64,000 bases of DNA from Alcaligenes sp. SDU_A2 (GTDB lineage: Bacteria > Pseudomonadota > Gammaproteobacteria > Burkholderiales > Burkholderiaceae_B). Positions 58,215-64,000 of this stretch are shown in pieces. How positions within the stretch are numbered: position 1 is the stretch's first letter; each line of letters begins with the position of its first letter. The stretch covers positions 372,001 to 436,000 of the forward strand of contig NZ_CP151273.1 of the NCBI RefSeq assembly GCF_038237375.1, read 5' to 3'. A model generated the notes under the pieces. It did not search any database. It was not told the origin of the DNA and saw only the letters and a list, made by a program, of their open reading frames with translations. A program made the translations under genes and the position numbers.

Positions 58215-59351
58215 ATGACGGATACGGCCCCGAGCGAGCGACGTTTTCGTGATTACCGTGTGCTGGAGCGTCGGGACGAAAGCGCAACGATTGTTTCTTT
58301 TGTGCTGTCACCGGCCGATGGCGGCCCTGCGCCGGCTTTCCGGCCTGGGCAACATTTGGCGTTTCGTCTGCCTGTCGATGGGCAGACGGTGCTGCGCAAT
58401 TACAGCCTGTCGGGCGATGCGGCGCAGCCGCTGCGCATTTCGGTCAAGCGCGAGTCGGCCCCGGCGGGTCTGGATGTGCCGCCGGGCCAAGGCTCGTTCT
58501 ATTTGCATCAGCACGTACAACCGGGCGCGGTGCTCAGCGCAGCCGGGCCGCTGGGCGAGTTCGTGCTGGACGAGGACAGCCAGCGGCCTGTGGTGCTGCT
58601 CAGCGGGGGAGTGGGCCTGACTCCCATGCTGGCCATGTTGCACCGATTGGTGGGTAGCACGGAGCGGCCGGTGTATTTTATTCATGCCTGCGACAATGGC
58701 GCGGCCCATGCCTTCAGGCAGGAAGTGCTGGAATTGGCGGCGCGCCGAACGCAGGTACAGGTGCGCTTCGTGTACCGGCATCCCGATGCCGAGGATGAAC
58801 GCAATGCCCATCACTGCGCCAGCGGTCTGATCACGCGTGCGCAGTTGCAGTCCTGGCTGCCTTTGGATGACTACGATGTTTACCTATGCGGCCCCAGTGG
58901 GTTTATGCAGATGAACTACGGCTTGTTGCGCAGTCTGGGCATTGCGCGCGAACGTATTCATTACGAGTTTTTCGGGCCTGCTACGGTGCTGGACGACGAG
59001 GCGGCGCAGACGCTTGTCCGTGCAGACCAGCCGGCCGCTGCCGGGCATGTTCAGACTTTGTCGGTTCCGGCAGAGACGGCGGATCAAACGGAGTCGCAGA
59101 TGGTGACGTTTTTGCCCGATGGACGTCAGGCCCGTTGGCATGAGGGCTGCGAGTCCTTGCTGGCTCTGGCCGAAGAAGCGGGATTGAGTCCTGATTTTAA
59201 TTGTCGGTCTGGTCTATGTAACACCTGTATGTGTACCTTGGTGTCCGGTCAGGTCGACTACCTGGAAGAGCCATTGGACGCGGTGCCGGAAGGCAAGGTG
59301 CTGTTGTGCTGTTCTCGTCCCCAAGGTCCGGTGGTGGTGGATCTGGGGTAA
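58215..59351 (+). CDS. VanB-like oxidoreductase (FMN/FAD, NAD, C-terminal [2Fe-2S])
   Basis: A 378-residue reductase that feeds the upstream Rieske oxygenase. Order of domains: flavin-binding barrel with FRPGQHLAFRLP and LRNYSLSGD, NAD domain with VVLLSGGVGLTPMLAML and VYLCGPSGFMQMNYG, then a C-terminal plant-type ferredoxin with CRSGLCNTCMC and a final CCS cysteine. This order (ferredoxin last) is the phthalate dioxygenase reductase/VanB type and also fits the hybrid-cluster and ferric reductase-like group. The ATG at 58215 follows GGAG at proper distance; another at 58200 overlaps the oxygenase stop. A strong terminator ends the operon. Confidence 0.9.
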   Translation: MTDTAPSERRFRDYRVLERRDESATIVSFVLSPADGGPAPAFRPGQHLAFRLPVDGQTVLRNYSLSGDAAQPLRISVKRESAPAGLDVPPGQGSFYLHQHVQPGAVLSAAGPLGEFVLDEDSQRPVVLLSGGVGLTPMLAMLHRLVGSTERPVYFIHACDNGAAHAFRQEVLELAARRTQVQVRFVYRHPDAEDERNAHHCASGLITRAQLQSWLPLDDYDVYLCGPSGFMQMNYGLLRSLGIARERIHYEFFGPATVLDDEAAQTLVRADQPAAAGHVQTLSVPAETADQTESQMVTFLPDGRQARWHEGCESLLALAEEAGLSPDFNCRSGLCNTCMCTLVSGQVDYLEEPLDAVPEGKVLLCCSRPQGPVVVDLG

Positions 59352-59379
59352 TGCCGAATTGTTTGCTTGTTGAGGTTTG

Positions 59380-59405
59380 CCCGTCCGCTTGGACGGGTTT
59401 TTTTT
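59380..59405 (+). terminator. Terminator after the VanB-like gene
   Basis: CCCGTCC - GCTT - GGACGGG followed by eight T. Confidence 0.92.
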
Positions 59406-59551
59406 CTTTTTCGCTAAATACCGGGGATTCCTTCGTATTGGGTTGGCCGTTTGGGCCAAGCAGAGAAAACCTCGGGTTCTCGCCAGACCGGCCCTAGCAG
59501 GCCGGCTTGGCGGGGTCCTTCGCCCGCGCTGTGCGCGGGTTCTGCGCCTGG

Positions 59552-60274
59552 CTACATTCGCCCGGCAAATTTGTATCTATCGCCCGGGTGCCAGAGTCGG
59601 GCGTGCGTGGTGAACTGTCCGCTGGACGAGGTGATGCGTTCCATGACTAGACAGGGCTGGCGTTCGTTCATGTGCAGGGCCTGGGCGATGGTTGCAGGCG
59701 GTACTTGGACTTCGATGGTAAAAAAACCGCTGGGCAGGGGGGCGACCCGCATCAGGTACTCGTTGGGGGTCTGTCGGCTCCAATCCTGCTCCAGGTAGTC
59801 GGGGGCGATGCGCGCGTCCACGATGCGGTCCTCGTACTGGATGGGTTGGCCGTTTTCCGCATGCACAATTATCGAATGAAAAAGCGGCGTATCCACGGGG
59901 ATGCCGTATTGGCGCGCCTGTGCCTGCGTCGCTTGCAGACGCTCTATGCTTAGCACCTGGCTGCTGTGCTCGTGACCGCGTTCGCGGATATCCTGGGCGA
60001 TATTGCGGATTTCGATCAGGGTGGATTGGAACTTGGGTTGCGCGACGTAGGTGCCCGAGCCTTTGATGCGCACCAGCAGCCCATCGTTGGTCAGTTCCCG
60101 CAAGGCCCGGTTTACGGTCATGCGCGAGACATCAAACTGTTCGCACAAAGCCAATTCGGTGGGGACCAGATCGCCTTCGCGCCATTCGCCGCTCTGAATC
60201 TTGTCCAGGACGAAGGTTTTGATTTGCAGGTAGACGGGCGCAGCCGCCTGCGGGGAGGGAGTCGGAGCGGTCAT
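59552..60274 (-). CDS. hutC: Histidine utilization repressor HutC (GntR family)
   Basis: A 240-residue GntR/HutC regulator that represses hut genes until urocanate binds. The winged helix reads FVLDKIQSGEWREGDLVPTE and CEQFDVSRMTVNRALRELTN with IKGSGTYVAQP. The C-terminal UTRA effector domain includes RERGHEHSSQVL and DYLEQDWSRQTPNEYLMRVA, conserved among HutC proteins. The ATG at 60274 has AAGGAA seven bases upstream; an in-frame ATG seven codons earlier is less likely. It is divergent from hutU, with two inverted TGTATAG-type operators between them. Confidence 0.95.
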   Translation of the reverse strand: MTAPTPSPQAAAPVYLQIKTFVLDKIQSGEWREGDLVPTELALCEQFDVSRMTVNRALRELTNDGLLVRIKGSGTYVAQPKFQSTLIEIRNIAQDIRERGHEHSSQVLSIERLQATQAQARQYGIPVDTPLFHSIIVHAENGQPIQYEDRIVDARIAPDYLEQDWSRQTPNEYLMRVAPLPSGFFTIEVQVPPATIAQALHMNERQPCLVMERITSSSGQFTTHARLWHPGDRYKFAGRM

Positions 60275-60322
60275 GGCGATTTCCTTGTTTGGCAAGCGGA
60301 GCCGTCAGGGCTTTCCAGTATA

Positions 60323-60332
60323 TGTATAGACA
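60323..60332. promoter_or_regulatory. HutC-type operator 1
   Basis: TGTATAGACA, a close match to the TGTATA-type core bound by HutC proteins, 49 bases upstream of the hutC start. Confidence 0.65.
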
Positions 60333-60343
60333 ACAAAAAAGAA

Positions 60344-60353
60344 TGCCTATACA
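60344..60353. promoter_or_regulatory. HutC-type operator 2 (inverted)
   Basis: TGCCTATACA, whose reverse complement is TGTATAGGCA. It lies 21 bases from the first site in opposite orientation, facing hutU, so the pair could serve both divergent promoters. Confidence 0.6.
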
Positions 60354-60467
60354 TTGAATCAGCTTACAAGAAAAGCCGTGTTTTGTCGGCGTCCAGGGGC
60401 GTGTTTGTGCCCGGTTTGCGGCGAAGCGGCGATTGACAGCAGCGACATCCAAATGGAGACACGCACC

Positions 60468-62183
60468 ATGCCGAATGACACTGCCTCGGCCCTGGGCCGG
60501 GACCCTCGCTTTGACCCCGGCCGGGTCATTCATGCGCCTACCGGCGCACAACGCAGCTGCAAAAATTGGGAAGCGGAAGCTGCCTATCGCATGATCCAGA
60601 ACAATCTGGACCCGGCGGTAGCGGAAAATCCCCAGCATCTGGTGGTATACGGCGGCATAGGTCGCGCTGCGCGCAATTGGGCCTGCTTTGACCAGATTCT
60701 GGCCAGTCTGCGCGAACTGGGCGACGATGAAACCTTGCTGATTCAGTCGGGCAAGCCCGTAGGCGTGTTCCGTACCCATAGCGACGCGCCCCGCGTGCTG
60801 TTGGCCAATTCCAATCTGGTACCTAAATGGGCGACCTGGGAAAAATTCAACGAACTGGATAGGGCGGGGCTGTTCATGTACGGGCAGATGACAGCCGGCA
60901 GCTGGATTTACATAGGCAGTCAGGGCATTGTGCAGGGCACTTACGAAACCTTTGCCGAAGCGGGGCGTCAGCACTATGGCGGTTCGTGGGCCGGGCGCTG
61001 GATTCTAAGCGCCGGGTTGGGCGGCATGGGTGCGGCTCAACCGCTGGCGGCCTCGTTTGCAGGGGCCGTGTCGCTGACGGTCGAATGCAAGCAGAGCAGC
61101 ATCGACTTTCGTCTCAAGACCCGGTACCTGGATATGCAGGCGCGCGACTTGGATCATGCCTTGGCGTTGATCGGGCAGCACACGCAGGCCAAGACCGTGG
61201 TGTCCATCGGTTTGCTGGGCAATGCGGCCGATGTGTTGCCGGAGCTGGTGCGTCGCGCTCAGGCCGGTGGCTTGCGTCCTGACCTGGTTACCGACCAGAC
61301 CTCGGCCCACGATTTGGTGCATGGTTATCTGCCTTCAGGCTGGACGGTGGAGCAATGGCTGGCGGCCAAGGCCGATACGGCTCAGCACGCGCATTTGCAG
61401 CGCGAGGCGGCGCGCTCCTGCGCCGTGCATGTCAAAGCCATGCTGGCGTTCCAGCAGATGGGTGTGCCGGTGGTGGACTATGGCAACAATATCCGTCAGG
61501 TCGCCAAGGACGAGGGGGTGGACAACGCGTTTGATTTTCCCGGCTTTGTGCCCGCCTATATACGGCCGTTGTTCTGCGAAGGCAAAGGGCCGTTCCGCTG
61601 GGTGGCCCTGTCCGGCGATCCGCAGGATATTTACCGGACGGACCGCAAGATCAAAGAACTTTTCCCCGATAATGCGCATGTCCATCGCTGGCTGGACATG
61701 GCTCAGTCGCGTATTGCTTTCCAAGGTTTGCCGGCGCGTATTTGCTGGCTGGGCCTGGGCGAGCGTCACCGCGCCGGTCTGGCATTCAACGAGATGGTGC
61801 GCACGGGCGAGCTCAAAGCGCCGGTAGTGATCGGTCGCGATCACCTGGACACCGGTTCGGTGGCCAGCCCCAACCGGGAAACCGAAGGCATGCTGGATGG
61901 CTCGGACGCGGTTTCCGATTGGCCGCTGCTCAATGCCTTGCTGAACACGGCAGGCGGGGCCAGTTGGGTGTCGCTGCATCATGGCGGCGGGGTCGGTATG
62001 GGCTACAGCCAGCATGCAGGTATGGTGATTGTGGCCGATGGCAGCGAACAGGCCGCCGCCCGCCTGAAGCGCGTATTGATCAACGACTGCGCCAGCGGCG
62101 TGATGCGTCATGCCGATGCCGGTTACGATCTGGCCATCAAGACGGCCCGGGATTTTGGGCTGAATCTGCCTATGATTACCTAA
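60468..62183 (+). CDS. hutU: Urocanate hydratase
   Basis: A 571-residue NAD-dependent enzyme that converts urocanate to imidazolonepropionate, the second step of histidine breakdown. Conserved segments are [106 protein letters not shown] (the active-site cysteine region) and [17 protein letters not shown]. The ATG at 60468 preceded by GGAGA is chosen although the frame is open from 60354. hutH follows 21 bases downstream. Confidence 0.98.
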   Translation: MPNDTASALGRDPRFDPGRVIHAPTGAQRSCKNWEAEAAYRMIQNNLDPAVAENPQHLVVYGGIGRAARNWACFDQILASLRELGDDETLLIQSGKPVGVFRTHSDAPRVLLANSNLVPKWATWEKFNELDRAGLFMYGQMTAGSWIYIGSQGIVQGTYETFAEAGRQHYGGSWAGRWILSAGLGGMGAAQPLAASFAGAVSLTVECKQSSIDFRLKTRYLDMQARDLDHALALIGQHTQAKTVVSIGLLGNAADVLPELVRRAQAGGLRPDLVTDQTSAHDLVHGYLPSGWTVEQWLAAKADTAQHAHLQREAARSCAVHVKAMLAFQQMGVPVVDYGNNIRQVAKDEGVDNAFDFPGFVPAYIRPLFCEGKGPFRWVALSGDPQDIYRTDRKIKELFPDNAHVHRWLDMAQSRIAFQGLPARICWLGLGERHRAGLAFNEMVRTGELKAPVVIGRDHLDTGSVASPNRETEGMLDGSDAVSDWPLLNALLNTAGGASWVSLHHGGGVGMGYSQHAGMVIVADGSEQAAARLKRVLINDCASGVMRHADAGYDLAIKTARDFGLNLPMIT

Positions 62184-62204
62184 GCATTCAGGACAGAATG
62201 GACC

Positions 62205-63740
62205 ATGAGCCACACCATTGAGATTTCTCCCGGCGCGTTGACGCTTGAGCAATTGCGCCGCATCTGGCAGGAGCCGGTAACGCTGAGCCTGCCGCCCGGC
62301 GCGATTGAGGCGATGGCGGCGTCCTCGGCCATCGTGCACAAGATCATACGCGCAGGCCTGCCTGCCTATGGCATCAATACCGGTTTTGGCAAACTGGCGC
62401 AGCACCGCATTGCGGACCAGGATCTGGAGCAATTGCAGAAAAACCTGATCCTGTCGCATTCGGTGGGGGTGGGGCAGCCGCTGGCCGACCCGGTCGTGCG
62501 TTTGCTGATGGCCATGAAGGTGGCCAGCCTGGCGCGTGGCTTTTCCGGCATACGTCCCGAGGTGGTCACCACCTTGCTGGCCATTTTGAACGCAGGCATT
62601 GTGCCGTTCATCCCGGTCAAGGGATCGGTCGGTGCCTCGGGTGATCTGGCCCCTTTGTCGCACATGACCCTGACCTTGATCGGGCAGGGGCAGGCGCGCT
62701 ACCAGGGGCAATGGATGGACGCTGCCCAGGCGCTGCGCGAAGCGGGCATATCGCCCATTGTGCTGGCGGCCAAGGAAGGTCTGGCGCTGATCAACGGCAC
62801 TCAGGTGTCCACCGCCCTGACCTTACATGGTCTGTTTCGCGCCCAGACCGTGTTTCGTAATGCCATTCTGGCCGGTGCCTTGAGCGTGGACGCGGCCAAG
62901 GGCAGCGATGCGCCATTTGATCCGCGCATCCATCAGGTGCGCGGCCAGCCGGGGCAGATCTATGCGGCCCGTTTGTATCGGGCTTTGCTGGAAGGCAGCC
63001 AGATACGGCAATCACATGTGGATAACGACACAAAGGTGCAGGACCCGTACAGTTTGCGCTGTCAGCCGCAGGTCATGGGGGCTGTGCAGGATTTGATCGA
63101 GCAGGCCGGCCGCACCTTGCTGATCGAAGCCAATGCCGTCACCGACAACCCTCTGGTGTTTCCGGGGCAGGACGGTCAGCCGGATCAGGTCTTGTCCGGG
63201 GGCAATTTTCACGCCGAACCAGTAGCCTTTGCGGCTGATACCCTGGCGCTGGCAATTGCCGAGATCGGCGCGCTGGCCGAACGGCGCGTTGCCTTGCTGA
63301 TCGATGCCAGTATTTCCGGTCTGCCGCCTTTTCTGGTGCCGTCGGCCGGCTTGAATTCCGGTTTCATGATTGCGCATGTCACGGCGGCGGCCCTGGCTTC
63401 GGAAAACAAATCGCTGGCGCATCCGGCCAGTGTGGACAGCCTGCCCACGTCCGCCAATCAGGAGGACCATGTCAGCATGGCGACCTTTGCCGGCCGTCGC
63501 CTGGAGGATATGGCGCAGAATACGGCGGCCATTGTGGCGATTGAACTGTTGTGCGCGGCGCAAGGCATCGATTTCCATGCGCCGCTGCGCACGTCCAGCC
63601 GTTTGCAGAAAGTGCAGGAAGCGATTCGTGCCGCCGTGCCTTTTTACGAGCAGGACCGCTATCTGGCTCCGGACATCGAGGCGCTGCGGGTGCGGGTGCT
63701 CGATGAAAGCCTGATCCAGACAGCGGCCGACCTGTTCTAG
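62205..63740 (+). CDS. hutH: Histidine ammonia-lyase
   Basis: A 511-residue enzyme that deaminates histidine to urocanate. The Ala-Ser-Gly triplet that forms the MIO prosthetic group is in [13 protein letters not shown]. Further conserved stretches are [54 protein letters not shown] and the C-terminal [17 protein letters not shown]. It directly follows hutU in the same operon, opposite to the usual reaction order but common in betaproteobacteria and Pseudomonas. It is convergent with the hutF fragment at the window edge. Confidence 0.98.
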   Translation: MSHTIEISPGALTLEQLRRIWQEPVTLSLPPGAIEAMAASSAIVHKIIRAGLPAYGINTGFGKLAQHRIADQDLEQLQKNLILSHSVGVGQPLADPVVRLLMAMKVASLARGFSGIRPEVVTTLLAILNAGIVPFIPVKGSVGASGDLAPLSHMTLTLIGQGQARYQGQWMDAAQALREAGISPIVLAAKEGLALINGTQVSTALTLHGLFRAQTVFRNAILAGALSVDAAKGSDAPFDPRIHQVRGQPGQIYAARLYRALLEGSQIRQSHVDNDTKVQDPYSLRCQPQVMGAVQDLIEQAGRTLLIEANAVTDNPLVFPGQDGQPDQVLSGGNFHAEPVAFAADTLALAIAEIGALAERRVALLIDASISGLPPFLVPSAGLNSGFMIAHVTAAALASENKSLAHPASVDSLPTSANQEDHVSMATFAGRRLEDMAQNTAAIVAIELLCAAQGIDFHAPLRTSSRLQKVQEAIRAAVPFYEQDRYLAPDIEALRVRVLDESLIQTAADLF

Positions 63741-63778
63741 GGTAGCGTTTGCATCCAGAACCGGTTTGACGACAGGAA

Positions 63779-64000
63779 TTAAGCGCGGCGCTGCAGGCTT
63801 GCCAGAGCCTGCCGGTAGGCCGCAAAGGCCTGTTCTTCCAGGGGGTGCCGTCCGTCTTGCACGCAGGCCGTTCCGCTGACGAACACATCGCGGATCGGGT
63901 TGGCATGGGCGCGTTCGGTAAAGACCAGCGCCGACAGCCAGTGTCGGCTGTCCAGTCCGGCCAGAATCGGGTGTTCCAGATCCAGTACCATCAGGTCGGC
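63779..64000 (-). CDS. hutF: Formiminoglutamate deiminase HutF, C-terminal fragment at window edge
   Basis: The last 73 codons of a minus-strand gene running out of the window. The visible end reads ADLMVLDLEHPILAG, then RDVFVSGTACVQDGRHPLEE and a helical tail. This is the closing beta-barrel segment of an amidohydrolase of the TrzN/HutF-type deiminase group. Beside hutC-hutU-hutH the likely identity is HutF, which deaminates N-formiminoglutamate and makes the five-step histidine pathway. The catalytic metal residues lie outside the window, so another amidohydrolase cannot be fully excluded. Confidence 0.8.
   Translation of the reverse strand, partial: ADLMVLDLEHPILAGLDSRHWLSALVFTERAHANPIRDVFVSGTACVQDGRHPLEEQAFAAYRQALASLQRRA

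Noticed and set aside
61335-62711. 458-codon minus-strand frame across hutU and hutH
   Set aside because: It spans two well-defined hut genes on the other strand and has shadow-type composition.

Overview
The window looks like a chromosomal segment of a GC-rich betaproteobacterium, most likely Burkholderiales/Alcaligenaceae (the Bordetella-Achromobacter-Alcaligenes group). The evidence is gene order and family resemblance: the rplQ end followed by cutA-dsbD, engB-hemB, cytochrome c4-resB-ccsA (System II cytochrome c maturation), lptM-lysA, mrcA facing aroK-aroB-dgt, and uvrA facing an MFS gene and ssb. No rRNA, tRNA, CRISPR array or intact insertion sequence was recognised.

Layout. 1-350: end of rplQ and its terminator. 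949-3808: a flavin-dependent (LLM) monooxygenase, its flavin reductase and an AraC regulator. 3855-27708: mostly core genes (metal tolerance, disulfide reduction, haem and cytochrome c synthesis, a GGDEF/EAL membrane protein, lysine and aromatic amino acid synthesis, peptidoglycan synthesis, DNA repair and replication). 27709-29873: an AT-richer accessory insert with a Fic-domain gene and unusual palindromes. 29891-32420: a metallophosphoesterase and a ChrB-N/MFS pair.

33.2-46.3 kb is the most unusual part. A GntR/FCD regulator, a TauE/SafE exporter, a large permease, a gamma-glutamyltransferase-like hydrolase, a haem-oxygenase-like diiron enzyme with a complete ligand set, an aldehyde dehydrogenase, a GlcG/HbpS protein, a ferredoxin reductase, two further [2Fe-2S] ferredoxins flanking an unrecognised 119-aa protein, an ornithine-cyclodeaminase-like protein and a DUF2294 protein form several transcription units. 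Every promoter region of the block up to the ferredoxin operon carries a copy of a GGTATACC palindrome or a one-mismatch variant, which suggests a single regulon run by the local GntR protein. Together they read as an uncharacterised oxidative catabolic pathway for an amine or amino-acid derivative. It is followed by a Nif3-like/membrane-protein pair whose gene start lies directly behind a strong intrinsic terminator at the end of a structured leader, as in riboswitch or attenuator control.

46.6-53.9 kb: an orphan metallo-beta-lactamase-fold protein preceded by a 104-nt element able to fold into three stems, a Tyr/Ser phosphatase, an aromatic aminotransferase, and a membrane flavin-redox operon (PepSY, DUF2271, PepSY-flavodoxin-FNR fusion, ApbE) with a divergent two-component system (54.06-56.06 kb). 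56.05-59.35 kb: a LysR regulator divergent from a VanA/VanB-like Rieske oxygenase and reductase. 59.55-64.0 kb: the histidine utilisation locus hutC, hutU, hutH and the end of hutF, with two inverted HutC-type operators between hutC and hutU.

All assignments come from reading translated sequence and motifs. No database search was run.
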